A DNA stretch of 64,000 nt from Ehretia macrophylla (Eukaryota; Streptophyta; Magnoliopsida; Boraginales; Ehretiaceae): the NCBI GenBank assembly GCA_037974665.1, contig CM075768.1, positions 14,375,001-14,439,000 on the forward strand. The letters are read 5' to 3'. Shown piece after piece: positions 1-13,164 of the stretch; position 1 is the first letter of the stretch, and every line of letters starts with the position of its first letter. The translations under genes were made by a program, and so were the position numbers. The notes beneath the pieces are model-generated. The model searched no databases and was not told the origin of the DNA. It saw only the letters and a program-made list of their open reading frames with translations.

Positions 1-800
1 AATCCTTTCATTGTTTGCATTCTCCTTCAAATGCAATGGCAAGTACTTGTCACGATATGATGTAATGTGTTACATGGTAGATATCGTAGAGAATACATAT
101 AAGTTCTATTGATCTTATTGTTATAATAATCTCTATATGAACTTTAACCCAGAATTTTAAGGTTTATGGTTATAGTGAAGTTCTTAGTGAAGAATTCACA
201 AAAGAGGATAAAAGTGTATTTAGTGGATTTATGAATTATTGGAAAGAGTTCCGAATAATGATAAATAATTGTTATGTTATTATTTGAGCCAAGATGCTGC
301 TTGACTTTTATGAAGTTTGGATATTATGTGATTCTATCTATTGATAGTAGCCGATATCATGTAATATGGTAACTATTATAGATACTTTTTGCACAAGTTT
401 AAAAGAACCCTATCTCATCAAGAGTCCGAACATGAGAAGAGTCAATTCAAGATTTTCTTTCTTGATAGAAAATGATTTAACATAATAAGTTCCTATAGAT
501 GCTTCTATAGTTGACCCACTGATCATGTAAAGATAGTTACAGTTGATCACCATCTTGGAGAAGATGAGTATACAGATACGAATGTATAATGCACTAGATC
601 CTATGGCTGATAGCATTATTACAAGTGGGAGATTGTTGGGAATATACCCTAATATTAAAATTTGAAATGACCTTATTAGGGTTTAACAAAAATATGTTTG
701 TGTGTTTTATACACTATGTCATTAGTAGGATGTTCATTAATATTTATATTAAATAGTATCTATCTTTAATATTCATTAATAAGTGGGGAACATGCACAGC
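1..800 (+). mobile_element. 3' part of a Ty1/Copia-type fossil, truncated by the window edge
   Basis: At 623-633 there is a purine-rich tract (aagtgggagat) followed at once by tgttgggaatatac. This is the usual junction between polypurine tract and 3' LTR in many plant Copia elements. The sequence upstream (1-622) has no long ORF and would be the untranslated 3' internal region. The sequence from 634 would be the LTR. I could not find the right LTR end or a target duplication, so the right border near 800 is a guess. The other LTR lies outside the window, so age cannot be estimated. The element looks old and broken. The call rests on the junction motif alone. Confidence 0.4.
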
Positions 801-851
801 TACAAAAAGTTATTTATATCGATTTTTTTTTTTTTTTGCAACAACTTTTAA

Positions 852-1282
852 GGTTCGTTTGTTTGCAGTAAAATATTTAAATAAAACATATTTTTTGAAT
901 TTTTCGATGTTTGGTAACACAAAAAATTTGGTCAACTGAAAAATATTTTACGGTCAAAAGAAAATTTTAGTTCAAAAGAGTAAAAAATGTTTTATTATCT
1001 TTTAAAAGAAGAAAATATTTTTCCAAACTCACTCACTTCACCCCAACCCCACCCATACCTCCACTCCCACCCCACGCCCACCCCCACTCTACCCTCACAA
1101 TTAACATATATATTATATGTGTATATATATATATTTTTTTATAAAATCTCATGTCGAATATATTTTTCACTATACATCCAAATATCAAAAAATATTTTAT
1201 AATATTCTATTTTTAAAAAAAATATTTTACCCTAAAAATATTTTTTTCCCATCAAATTATTTTATGACAAATAAACGGAACC
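852..1282. mobile_element. Tourist-like (PIF/Harbinger) MITE, copy 1
   Basis: This is a 431-bp non-coding element. The left end reads ggttcgtttgtttgcagtaa. The reverse complement of the right end reads ggttccgtttatttgtcata, giving imperfect terminal inverted repeats of about 26 bp. TAA stands directly outside both ends (849-851 and 1283-1285), the 3-bp target duplication of PIF/Harbinger elements. The interior is AT-rich with many aaaatatttt blocks and a C-rich patch near 1030-1100. Short ORFs across it are not coding. A related copy lies at 4238-4707. Confidence 0.75.
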
Positions 1283-1285
1283 TAA

Positions 1286-4234
1286 GTGTTGCAATGTAGT
1301 TACAATGTAGTAATGATTCTAAGATCTCTTTGCTTTTATATACATTCTTTCAATTCGTAATGACGGCCAGAATCCTATGGAATACTTGAAAGTCTAGACC
1401 TCCTGCTTCTCTACATTAGCAATCACATTCTCACCTCCATGGTTTCTCTAAAAGACTTGGCCTAATAATTCTAGTGAGGATCGCACCACTACAAACTCCA
1501 TTGTTTTTTTTTTTTTTGGTATTGTTCGATTCATAAATATGTGCAATTCCATCTCATAATTACTATTACATTTTTTTTATTTGTTGTAATATTTAAAGAA
1601 CTGTTTCAATTCAATTATTTTTAAAATGGTTGCAAAAATAATTTCATGACCAATAATTAATATTTAAAAAAAATGATAAAAATGTGTAAGCTTTACAAAG
1701 AATTTTAGTTCATATAATAGCTATAAAAACTTTTGTAATAAGACATCTACTATTACTATTTTTTAATTTGTCAATTAGTATACAGCAAAAGAGCTAACAT
1801 ATTACAGTGATATCGTTGGTTAAATATTTTTGGAAATCGATTAGCAAAACATTCTAATCGCTCGTCGCTGTATTTTGAGAGTTTTAATTTATATTCATCC
1901 ATTAGACCAATTAAGAAACGCTGACATATCTCATTCGATGTTAATAAATAATGACTAATTTGATCTATATCTTATAAATTAGTTGAATCAGAATGTTTTC
2001 ACAAGTTAAGAGAAAAAAAAAAAAAAAAAACGCTCTACTCGACGACAAATATAAAGTCCTAACCAAAAAAAGAAGACGACAAATATCATGTGGACCAGGT
2101 AATCTTCCCTGGTCAATACGCCTCAGACAGCATCATATCATCTTTTGTGGCGAGACACACCGATTGTACACAAATTTCTCTCTAAATTCTGTGGCGAAGC
2201 GTGAATGGGTCGTTATTGAGTTGGTACATTTCGTCGAGAGGCTTTACTTGCGAGAATGTGTTAAAAATAATAAATAATATAATAAATTTTTTTTAATAGT
2301 TTTAATTTTTAGGTAAGGTGATCATTTAATATAAATTTAAAATATTTTTTTAATAAAAACTAATATATATATATATATATATAATTAACACTTACATATA
2401 ATTTTTTATTTTCTTAATAAGAATTAATTAATATTTCATACTTAAATATCTTAAAAGTATTGTTATTTTTTAAAAAAATTTAAAGGTCAATAGATACTAC
2501 AATTTTTATAACTCTATGTTCATCTATCGATCTTTTCAAAATATTATTATGAATGGTATTCATTATTAAATCTCATTTTTAATATTATTATATTACGTAA
2601 AAGTATATTCTTATTAGGGAAAGCATGGCCCCCCGCATTGCTTTGCTGAATACTACAGCTATATTTTAATTCCCCACGTTTCGGAATGGAGTGCAACATC
2701 TTGCTGATATTCTCATGCAGTTTGTGATCGTGGTTTTTTTTTTTTTTTGGTTGGAAGGAGGCGAAACGTAACATGAGTGAACAATTCGACGGGATTTAAA
2801 ATTCATCTTATCCTTTTTAATTAGAATTCAGAGAATATTTGGAGGTTAATCTAAAGAAAATAAATTAGGAGATTGATGAAAATTATAACTAGTAATCCAG
2901 TTATCACATTTATTAATTTTATAAAAAATATGGCCAACCCAGTAATTATCGTGCCTATCTAAAATCTCAATACATTTTTCAACCGTAATCTTGAATGGGC
3001 TAGTTGGCAACTTGGCACCGAGTAATCATTGCACGGGTAAAAATTGACGTACAACAAACCATGTTAAGTCTTGACAAAAAAAAAAAGTCTTGACAAAGAG
3101 TTTTGTCTATATCGAAATAAAGAAGGATGGAGAGTAACCCATCTGTCAAGCAATGGTGAGGATAATCAAATTATCATAATTTAAGAATTGGTTAAAATAA
3201 TTAAATAATAACGATTAAAATAATATTAACTTTTATTTATTTATTTTTTATGTTACGCTGGATGTTTTACGGGTACAAGTTTTTAAATGCCCTATACGTG
3301 TTTTTTTTTTTGGTCTGGACTACTAAAGTTGTTGCTTGAATGAGCTGTCAAAGCTCGTGGTTGAATGGCATTTTTATATAACATGACAAAGTACGTCTTG
3401 TTGTTAAAGGTCGACTTGCTAGGGAAAAAAAAAAGAAAATCTTCTCTGAGTTTTGAATTATATTTTCCAAAAAAAGGAGTGTTGAATAAAATAAAATTTA
3501 TAAGAAGGATTTTAAATATTAAATAAAATGTATTCAAACTAAAAACAAGTGTTCTCAAAAATAGTGCATTCACGTGCCTTCAATGACAGTTGTTTTTTCA
3601 TTATACATCTTCAGAATGATGGTGTTTTTTAAAAAAATCATCTCTTTGATTTTTGATTATTTCAAAATGACAAGTTTTATATAATTAAAGTTTTATCATT
3701 TATATTATAGATTTAATATACAATACGTGATTTTTTTATTATATAACAAATAAATAATAAAATAAAAGAATAATATAAAATATTAATCGTTTTTATTTGT
3801 CAGGTCAAGTTAGCTAGTAGATTTCAGCTTGAAAAGACTCTTGGCGCTATGTATGAGACTGCTTCCTCCTGGATAGTTACCCTTCTTGGAGCCATCTATG
3901 ATAAGATAATGATTACTCATATATACTATTCTTTGTGGCTTTCTAAATCAACAGATACACCCAAATGTGACAGAGACATGCATAATGGCTCGCCTAACCA
4001 CGTGGTATAACCTCTCATTTTCTTTTATTTTTTTGGTAAAAAAGCCTCACATTTTCGCATCAAGAAAAAAGGGGAATAAAAAAGAAAAAAAAAAAGCAAA
4101 GCTTATGTGAACATAGCCTCTATTTTTAAAGGGCACGAATCAATACAATGACCGCATCATCCATTTTTCTAACTGTACTAGACTGACTGCTTTACAGGTT
4201 GATCCCTAGTTAGATAGTCGAATCTGTATGATAT
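1286..4234. other. Intergenic, AT-rich, no gene seen
   Basis: I see no supportable gene here. It contains homopolymer runs, a TA microsatellite near 2367-2382, and a small direct repeat of cttgacaaa around an A-run at 3062-3096. The ORFs under 100 codons show no family resemblance and no splice context. Confidence 0.7.
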
Positions 4235-4237
4235 TAA

Positions 4238-4707
4238 GGCTCCATTTGTTTGTCGTAAAATAATTTTTGAATTTTATGATATTTGATTACATTAAAAAAT
4301 AGGTTAATTATAAAATATTTTTTGGTCAATAATTGCAGCTGTTTTTTCTTAATTTTATGATGTTTAGTAATACCAGAAAATTAGTCAATTGTAGAATATT
4401 TTCCGATCAACAATTACGATTAAAACAAAATTGTAAAAAATATTTTCATTTCATTTGGAAGAAGAAAATATTTTACGGAACTTACAGTACATCCAAATAC
4501 TAGAAAATATTTTTCAGGAAAATATTTTCCCCTAACAAATAATTTTACGGCAAACAAACAGAACCCTATAAAATATTTTATTTTCTAAAAAAATATTTTC
4601 TACAAACAAGTTATTTTACGACAAACAAACGGAACCCTATAAAATATTTTATTTTTTAAAAATATATTTTCTTCCAACAAGTTATTTTACAGCAAACAAA
4701 CGGAGCC
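4238..4707. mobile_element. Tourist-like MITE, copy 2, with a tandemly repeated right end
   Basis: This belongs to the same family as 852-1282. The left end is ggctccatttgtttgtcgta. The right end reads cagcaaacaaacggagcc, whose complement is ggctccgtttgtttgctg. TAA flanks both ends (4235-4237 and 4708-4710). The right terminal segment is present three times in tandem, ending near 4567, 4639 and 4707, with a period of about 70 bp. Each copy holds ttattttac, then (a/g)caaacaaac, then gga(a/g)cc. The outermost copy pairs with the left end and carries the target duplication. Confidence 0.75.
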
Positions 4708-4710
4708 TAA

Positions 4711-7700
4711 TATGGAAAAAGTCTTACCCAAGCCGATCCCTCACAATACATAGCTTGGTCGTCGAATTGGAGAATTTTTTCCCTCTTTACATTCCAATCA
4801 TTACATAGTGTTTGAAATCAATTCACATGTGAAATTCATTTTATTAAATAAATTTTTTGAGGAATTCATTTACAAATAAATTTTCTTGTTTAGAATTAAA
4901 TATTAAGTCAATTATATTATTTGTAGATCTAAATTGTGTTTGAAACACATATGAAATTAAAATTAATAGTTATATTTTACTTAAATACCCTTTTTTATTC
5001 AATTGAAATTAGGCTATCATATAAGTGTTATTTTTTCAATCCACTATTGATTTCTAGTACTATCATAAAAATTCAAAATAAAAAATAAAAAACAAAGAAA
5101 TATTTTTAAAAAAAGCTAAACACCACAAAATAATCATAATAACCATAAGTTTAACATAATAGTACTATAATAATAACAAAAAGAATATATAATAGAAAAT
5201 ATATCGTGAATAAATTTGTAAAATACCTGAAAGAGGAGTGACTGGGAGAAGCTAACTTTTTTCTCTTTTTGCTGTCAATTTGAAAGAAGATAGAAGAGTG
5301 GGGAAGAAGAGTGAAATATATATATATATATATTTTAATTTGATGGTAGTTTTATCTTTAAAACATTAACAACATAATTAAAAAACGTAAATTTACAAAT
5401 TCTACCTCTTGAGCTCGGATTTGAGTAAGACTTGTGTAAATTCAAAAATTACAAATTTTAAATTTGTAATTTTTTAAAAAGGTACAACCAAATAAAAAAA
5501 AATTAGATTTATAAATAAATTTTACAAAATTTTGTGAAATTTATTTATTCCAAATTAGTGTTGTGATAGACCAAGGGGTACAGGAAACGTCGGTAGGTCA
5601 TGGTGTGTTCATTTATTACTTGACACGTTCTAGGCATTAAATTTCATTGGAGAGTAATTTTTATAATAAAAATTATTAATAGCACATTGATTGATGTTGT
5701 AATATTATTTAGTGTTATAATAATCTTCTTATTGCTTCAAAATGGATAGCAAGACAGGTTAACAAATATGACTATTGGGAATATAGGCATTAGAATGAAT
5801 ATGATCAGTAAAAGAAAACATGAATCATAATATCTAAATGTTGAAACGTAAGAAATAAAAAAAATAGTCTGGTCCAATATAGAGTAAGTGTTCATTTATT
5901 ACTTGACTAACCCAAATCATGCGACGGGACTTGCCACTATACCACGAGATTTATTTTTAAGGTAAATTTAATATGGTCTTGCATAGAGAAAGAGTTGGAA
6001 ATAATGTCTATTCCTACCACTGATCAGGATCGTCTACAAAAAAGCATGAACAGGAATACACACACTTTACGTGACCAACTACTTAATACTACGCAGGCTC
6101 ATCAAACAGTGGGTTCTTCTACGCAAGAGAAGACTTAGAAAGAAGAAAGAAGTTTGGATCTACGAACAATCATGGATGCCTCAATAGGGTCTCTCATTTC
6201 TTTTCTAAGGTATGTCACTAGTCTTTGAAGTACTTTGGGATGATATATTGCCTAGCAATTTAACGTGGTTTTACTAAGCCTGCTCCACAATCCAAAATTA
6301 GAAAATTTTACTATTCAGCAATAATGATTACACAACATGACTTTTGCACAAAAAGATCTAACACTCTCTCGCTCATAACCACTCCTTCTACCCGATTACA
6401 CTTTGTTTCAACCCAAAGTACAAAGATTGATTTAAGATGTCTACCTAAAAGCTAAAACACCATATACTAGTTCTGGTCTCGTAGGACAAGGACTCTTTTT
6501 TTCTAAGTTACTTTTAATTGGAATAGGACTTTTACTTCTTCAAACCATCCAAACTGATTATCAGCCCACTTACATACAAGTGGACCTTAACAGTAAGTGG
6601 AACTCACCCCATATGTCTAGAATTGATGATCAATCCGCGTAATTTGAAGAATTTTCACTTATTTTCAATATAGGCTTAGACTTGAAATTCAAGCCACAAC
6701 CCAATACTAAGTTCTTCGTCATAAAAGGCAAGAAGACAACAATGAAGAGTAAATTTATGATAAACCTACCACCCACAATCAATGATCCTCTTATAGGCTA
6801 GATCCTCTTATATTGAGATAATAGAAAATCTTGACCATTAATTAAGCTTTGTCTTAATCTCGAATTAATACATGTCATCTCGTACTCACCTACACATCTT
6901 ACTTTTCTCTCATTTTAAAACTCATCTATCCCGACACATATCAATTAAAAATTAAAATAGAATCTAATTAATAATTAAAATTCTTTATCATCTCAACATA
7001 AAAGAATCTAGCCTATGACAAGATTCATTCGCATTTTATGATTAGATAAGATTCTCATAAAGCAACGGTGACAAAAGTTGCATTAAAATTGGCCAGCAGA
7101 CTGACGATGCTGACTAGCTATCTTTTGTAGACGAAAACGCATAATATTATAAGTTAGGTTTAACAAATTCAGGAGAGAATATTACCAGGACAGGAAAATG
7201 TAAAAGCATGGATATATAGCAAATAGGATATGAGAATTTACTCCCGGTATTCTAAAGGAACGAGTATCTCCTTATAATATCATCATATTATAAGTGAGGT
7301 TTGGTAATTTTTAATTGTTCACATTATTTTATCATAATTATATTAATAATTTATAATTGTTAAATTTTATTAATAATATCATAATCTTATTAGCAAATTC
7401 CTTCACTGTTTTTTTTTATTTAATAAAAATTTAAATTGTATAACACATATTAAAAAATATTATTTACGAAAATTAATTTTATAATTTTTTATATTTATAA
7501 CAAAAAATATATCAATAGATCAAAAGTTATTAGTTCTTCCCATTCTAAAGGTGGTGAAAGTGTTTTGAGTGTTATTGCCGACGGAGTTGACAGAGACAGC
7601 TAAGGCATGTCAGAAAGATTTCTTTCAAAAGGCAAAAGCTTGCACAACTGCATTATAATTCACAATGAAAAAGAAAATTAATTAGGAGAGGATTTAGAGT

Positions 7701-8415
7701 AGCGGGAATTATAATACTAATATTTTTTATAGTAGAGGTTAATCTGAATTTTTATGCAAAAGATATGCATATTTTTTAAACAAATTGAACATAAATACAC
7801 ATATATTTTAAACAAAAATTGGAGGTAATCAGAGCTACAGCATCCACGGGCTCTTTTGTAAATCTGCCATTGATATCAACTCAGGAGAAATTTAGATGGA
7901 ACAGGCAAAAATTTAAGAACCGTCAATTGCAAGCATCACCAAATATATTAGAGCTGTTTGTTGAAAAGGCCCCCACAAATGCTAAGTACATAAGAATCTT
8001 TACCCAATCATAGAAGACAGAAACATCAAACACAGGAACATGGCTACAGGTACGTTAATTTTTGTACAATTTTTTTTTTTTGGGTCGTATATTTTTTGTA
8101 TAAACCCTAAACCCTAAACTCTAATACTCTCAAATGACCCTTAGAGCTCACATAATAGATACTGTTCATCACTTTCTCTTAATATTATTGGAAAAGGATT
8201 TGATGGGCAAGAAATGATCTTTTCGGATATTGGTTCTGTAATTTGGCTTTAGCCTCTCTAGGGAAAAAAAAAAAAAAAACCCTAACTCACCACCATCCAT
8301 ACAGGTGTTTATCAAGTACATTTACATGTTGCAGGTAATGATCAGAGACATAAATCTTTCTTATTGATGTATCTAGACTAATTTATCAGTATCTTATATA
8401 TCTTTCATCAATTTG
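4711..8415. other. Intergenic, no gene seen
   Basis: AT-rich DNA without a supportable gene. A direct repeat, gtgttcatttattacttgac, occurs near 5606 and again near 5889; its meaning is unclear. A short telomere-type run lies at 8101-8121. The 64-codon ORF at 7819-8013 has no recognisable family. Confidence 0.65.
8101..8121. repeat. Short interstitial telomere-type motif (CCCTAAA, about 2.5 units)
   Basis: The run taaaccctaaaccctaaact carries two exact CCCTAAA units and a degenerate third. It is too short to be an old chromosome end. The same motif acts as a promoter element (telo-box) in plants, but no gene starts nearby. Confidence 0.5.
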
Positions 8416-8578
8416 TAAGACTATTCTTAGCAGAGGATGTAAACCACAATGAGTTAACTTTATAGAAACTCTAATATATAAAAATTCAAATACAGTAGAA
8501 AATTTAAAGACCCAAAAAGAATTTTTTTTTAGAGACCCAAATAATAAAAGTTGATAAGCCTGCAAAAAAAGTAACAAA

Positions 8579-8608
8579 TTTGGAGACTCACTGTAGCGAG
8601 TCTCCAAA
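8579..8608. repeat. Perfect hairpin in the left subterminal region of the Harbinger
   Basis: Arms of 11 bp (tttggagactc and gagtctccaaa) flank an 8-base loop. The same gagtctc core recurs inverted and direct at the right end (13820-13960). It is a candidate transposase-binding motif by position only. Confidence 0.6.
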
Positions 8609-8867
8609 TGTCCGTCAGATGACAGACATTTTCAGGAAAAAAAAAAGAAAAAAAAAATCGAAAGCCACAAATTTTATAGCCGTTGAAGGTAAACATTGGC
8701 AACATTCACCTTCAACGTATGTATATATACATATACATATTCTGATTTTGTTTCAAGTACAAAGCAAAAAAAAAAAAATATAGAAAGATCACAAACTCCA
8801 ATCGAAAGAAAAAACGTATGCTTGTTTTTCTGTCATGTGGTGATTTTCTATCATGGAAGGTGCGTGG

Positions 8868-9200
8868 GTCATGTGGGGGTGGTGATGCCGTGGGTAGGGG
8901 AAGGGGCGGCGATGGTGGCGAAGGGAATGGAGGGTGGTGATGGTGGCAATAGTGTGATGATGGCGATGGTAGCGGTGGTTTTGATGGTATGACGATGGCG
9001 ATGGTGGCGATGGTGGCGATGGTGAGGGTGGCGATGGTGACGGTGATGATGGCGATGGTGACGGTGGCGATAATGGCGATGGTGACGGTGGCGATAATGG
9101 CGATAGTGATGGTGGTGATGGTGAGGGTGGCGATGATGGCGATGGTGACGGTGGCGATAGAGTGAGGGTGGCGAGTTGTGGTGAGGGCGGCGGGCAGTGA
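8868..9200. repeat. GC-rich minisatellite of GGTGGCGAT / GGTGAC units
   Basis: Short units built from gatggt, ggcgat and gacggt repeat imperfectly for over 300 bp, with a visible period of about 24 bp in the middle (gatggtgacggtggcgataa). The strand is strongly skewed to G. On the minus strand it reads as a Pro/Ser-rich 157-codon ORF, which I take as an artefact of the repeat. Confidence 0.8.
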
Positions 9201-9289
9201 GAAGCTGAGGGAAATGAAATGGGGAGGGGGGTAGGGTTTGATTTATATATATATATATACATATTTATATATATTTTTTTTAAACTGAT

Positions 9290-10545
9290 TTTTTTGTTGT
9301 TTTTTATTTTTTATTTTAAAAATTATGTTATTTAATTTATTACTTTTATTTCTTAAAGTAAGTTTTTTTTTTTAATTTTATTCATTTAAGTTTATTTTCT
9401 TCAATATTTTATCTTAATATTATTTATATTTATATTTTTTGTAATTTTATTCAATTAATTTTTTTTGAGTTTGATATAATTTTATTCAATTTTTTTGTTG
9501 AATTTTTATTCTTCATATTATTTAAATTTATATTAATTGTATAATTTTTTTTCAATTATTTTTTTTAATTTTGTTAAATTTTTTTCTAAATATTTTCTTC
9601 GTATTATTTAAATTTATTTTTTTTATAATTTTATTCAATTTTTTTTGTTGAATTTTTTTTCTTCATATTATTTAAATTTATATTAATTGTCTAATTTTTA
9701 TTCAATTAATTTTGTTAATTTTGTTGAATTTTTTTCTTCATATTATTTAAATTTATATTTTTTATAATTTTATTCAATTTTTTTGTTGATTTTTTTTCTT
9801 CATATTATATAAATTTATATTAATTGTCTAATTTTTATTCAATTAATTTTGTTAATTTTGTTGAATTTTTTTCTACATATTATTTAAATTTATATTTTTT
9901 TATAGTTTTATTCAATTTTTTTGTTGAATTTTTTTTCTTCATATTATTTAAATTTATATTAATTGTCTAATTTTTATTCAATTAATTTTTTTAATTTTGT
10001 TGAATTTTTTTCTTCATATTATTTAAATTTATATTTTTTATAATTTTATTCAATTTTTTATTTGTTGAATTTTTTTTCTTCATATTATTTAAATTTATAT
10101 TAATTATCTAATTTTTATTCAATTAATTTTTTTTTAATTTTGTTGAATTTTTTTTCCAAATATTATTTAAATTTATATTTTTTATAATTTTATTCAATTT
10201 TTTATTTGTTGAATTTTTGTTCTTCATATTATTTAAATTTATATTAATTGTATAATTTTTATTCAATTAATTTTTTTAATTTTGTTGAATTTTTTTCTTC
10301 ATATTATTTAAATTTATATTAATTATCTAATTTTTATTCAATTAATTTTTTTTAATTTTGTTGAATTTTTTCTAAATATTATTTAAATTTATATTTTTTA
10401 TTATTTTATTCAATTTTTTATTTGTTGAATTTTTGTTCTTCATATTATTTAAATTTATATTAATTGTATAATTTTTATTCAATTATTTTTTTTAATTTTG
10501 TTGAATTTTTTTTTCTTCATATTATTTAAATGTACATATATATAT
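9290..10545. repeat. AT-rich minisatellite, about 1.25 kb
   Basis: Copies of two related units alternate, one of about 75 bp and one of about 62 bp. Both begin with ttcttcatattatttaaat and end with tgttgaattttt. Together they make a higher-order period of roughly 140 bp. Divergence between copies is low to moderate. The array ends just before the ORF1 start at 10597, so it fills the promoter position of that gene. Confidence 0.8.
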
Positions 10546-10596
10546 TTTTTTTGCTTGAAGTTGTAATTTTTTCATTAAATTTTTTTTTCTTCAGCT

Positions 10597-11469
10597 ATGG
10601 ATTCCGGCGAAAAAGTTAGGGGCCGCAACTTCACTATTGAAGAAGATATCGCGTTATGCCGCGCATACCATGCAATTAGTGAAGACCCAATTACAGGCCG
10701 AAGCCAAACATCAGCAACAATGTGGACGCGAATCTTTATGAAATTCGAAGAATTTCACCTTCTAACGACTCTGTTGCAAAAGAGAACTGCAAAATCTCTA
10801 AAATCATGATGGACCCCGATAAACAAAAAAAAGCACGAAATTTGCAGAGTATCTTGCTTAGTCTCAAATGAGACTGCAGAGTGGAGCAAATGCAACATAT
10901 ATTGTGTGTTTTATGCAGCAAAATATGTTGATTTAGTTTTATTTTTAAAAAAAATACTCATAGTGATCTACATTTTTGTTTTTCAGCTTGATGATGCCAA
11001 ACGACTTTACGCTAGTGTTACAGGAGAGAATTTCAACCTTGATCATTGTTGGTCGATATTACAACATGGTCAAAAGTGGAGAAAGATTACCGAGTTTCAC
11101 CAAGGTCAAAATGCATCTCAAGAGGGTACACCGCTTTCTTTTGAAGATGACTCTCCATATGACTTGGTGTCAGAAACCCAATCTAAACTGTCATCCTCGA
11201 GGCCAATTGGAAGAGAAAAGGCAAAAAAATTTAAAAATGGCAAGGATGTTGCGACAGAGATCGTTCAGCAAGGAAGAACAATGCAAAAACATATGAAAGA
11301 GTACAAAGAGAGTTCTGACTGGGCAACAGAGTATAGTATAATGTCGACAAAGACTTCGACCATCGAGACTCCGGCTAGAAGAGCGTGGATGATTGACCAA
11401 CAAAACAAAATCATCGCCAAGAGGTCATCTCGTTCAATCAACTTTGACGATGATGGTTATTGTCCTTAA
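10597..11469 (+). pseudogene. PIF/Harbinger ORF1 protein (SANT/Myb-like), decayed
   Basis: The start MDSGEKVRGRNFTIEED and the following WTRIFMKFEEFH segment match the N-terminal SANT/Myb-like part of plant Harbinger ORF1 proteins. These help the transposase enter the nucleus and bind the ends. An in-frame TGA at 10807-10809 lies in LKS*WTPINK, where the family has Arg-Trp (CGA to TGA would explain it). An intron probably follows, with its acceptor at 10985-10986 (tttttcag). The second exon, from 10987, reads LDDAKRLYASVTGENFNLDH, then CWSILQHGQKW, the conserved core of the C-terminal NAM-associated domain, and stops at 11469. The gene converges on the transposase, 243 bp away. It is non-functional as it stands. 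Confidence 0.8.
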
Positions 11470-11712
11470 ATGCCTTGAATTGTTGTACTGTTATATTGTT
11501 GTTGTTTCTACGTGTGTTGTACTATTAGTTTGTCTACATATGTTGTACTGTTGTAATCTAATTGAATATGTATTTGGTTTGAGAAATTTGTGTACAATTA
11601 ATTTTTACACCGTTATTAATTTTTTTTTTAAAAGTAACTCAAACAGTTAATTTATTAAACCAGGACTTAAAGGACGAGAACATTACAACTATTGATGTCA
11701 CACATTGAGATC

Positions 11713-12957
11713 TCATGTACGAAACTCGTTCCAAACATGCTCAACTAGATCACTTCGGAGTATATAGTAAGCCGCTTCGTTCGTCACTTGACGGCGATTG
11801 TTCAAATACTCAGTAATTGTTATGGGATTTCGTGCATGTTCCACAAGGGCCTCTTCTACATGGTAAAGTGATGGATCATCGTTGAAATCATCTCCTTCTT
11901 TGTCGCGATTATCTTCTACAATCATATTATGCAGAATGATACAAGTCTTCATAATTTCTCCAATATCACGTTCGTGCCAGAAACGACATGGACCTTTTAT
12001 GATCTCGAATATACTCTGAAGGATACCAAATGCCCGCTCGACATCCTTACGATAGGCTTGTTGTAACCTATTGAAAAGCATCTTATCACGCACATGTGCA
12101 TCTGGAAATGCTTGGACAATTGTGGACCAGCAAGGTTATATACCGTCAGCCAAATAATATCATTGACTATAATTTCTGCCGTTAATGGTATATCCTATTT
12201 GCGGTGCTCGACCTTCAAGGATATCGAAAAAAACCGGTGAACTATATAACACATTCAGGTCATTTCTTCCACCAGGTGTTCTAAAAAATGAATGCCATAT
12301 CCATGTGTCATAAGATGCAACGACTTCTAGTATTATAGAAGGACGACCATGATGTCCAGCATATGTTCCGGCCCACGCAGTAAGGCAATTTTTCCATTCC
12401 CAGTGCATGCAGTCCAAGCTACCCAGCAATCCCGGGAACCCACGTTGTTGTGTCTTTCGAAGAAGCCTATACAAGTCCACATTATTCGGAGGACATAAAT
12501 ATTCATTGTCATATAATGCATTGACGGCTCGACAAAATCGCTTCATGGACTCCAAACATGTAGTCTCTGCAATCTTCAAATAGTCATCATTTGCATCTGC
12601 AGGGTTTTGGTATGCAAGCATACGAAGCACCGCCGTCATATTCACATAGGGAGATAAGCCTTGCTTTCCTGCAGCATTTGGTTTTTGTTTGAAATAATCG
12701 TCATAGTTGATGATATCGCCCATTATTTTCAGAAATAGTTCGCGACGCATGCGAAAACATAACGTGAACTCAGTAGGAGGATACAAAGGTTGATCAACAA
12801 AATAATCTGCCATGAGTCTTTCATGGGCACCAAAGTGGTCTCTGTTTTTGGATCGTCGGCGTAATTGACGTGACGAGCTACTACTCTCTTCCTCCGTAGC
12901 AAGCTGATATGCAATTTGCATCATCGATTGGTGTTGATTGAACATAGTCATCATCAT
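11713..12957 (-). pseudogene. PIF/Harbinger DDE transposase, decayed
   Basis: This is one continuous frame of 415 codons interrupted by two stop codons only: TGA at 12160-12162 (Gly expected in NYSQ*YYLADG) and TAA at 12136-12138 (Tyr expected). Family landmarks are present. RRRSKNRDHFGAHERLMADYF opens the helix-turn-helix-like N-terminus (shown here in part). GSLDCMHWEWKNC carries the first catalytic Asp. The segment around GGRNDLNVLYSSPVF carries the second, and KDVERAFGILQ the catalytic Glu. ACIILHNMIVEDNRD is the usual motif after it (plant transposon / DDE_Tnp_4 type). No frameshift is seen, so loss of function looks recent. The start at 12957 is the first Met of a Met-rich run; a start further upstream is possible. 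Confidence 0.85.
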
Positions 12958-13164
12958 TGCATAACCACGGAGACGGTTATTTTAATGGATCTGGACATTT
13001 TCATCAAATGGAAGAGAATTGGGCTCGCCTCCTTGGTTGGACATTTTAGAATGTGGGATGTAGAGTTTAAAGTGAGTGTTGAGAGTTGTGGTGTTTGATT
13101 ATGGTGATTGTGAAAGTGTTGGATATGTACTATATATAATTGTATGAGTGACTAAAGGATAGAA

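Noticed and set aside
8101-8121. Remnant of a chromosome end
   Set aside because: Only about 2.5 CCCTAAA units are present; this is common in plant intergenic DNA.
8789-9262. 157-codon minus-strand ORF rich in Pro and Ser
   Set aside because: It is the antisense reading of the GGTGAC/GGCGAT minisatellite; composition follows the repeat and there is no domain.
9290-10545. CRISPR-like or centromere-like array
   Set aside because: The repeats are contiguous with no unique spacers, lie inside a bounded transposon in a plant genome, and total only about 1.25 kb.
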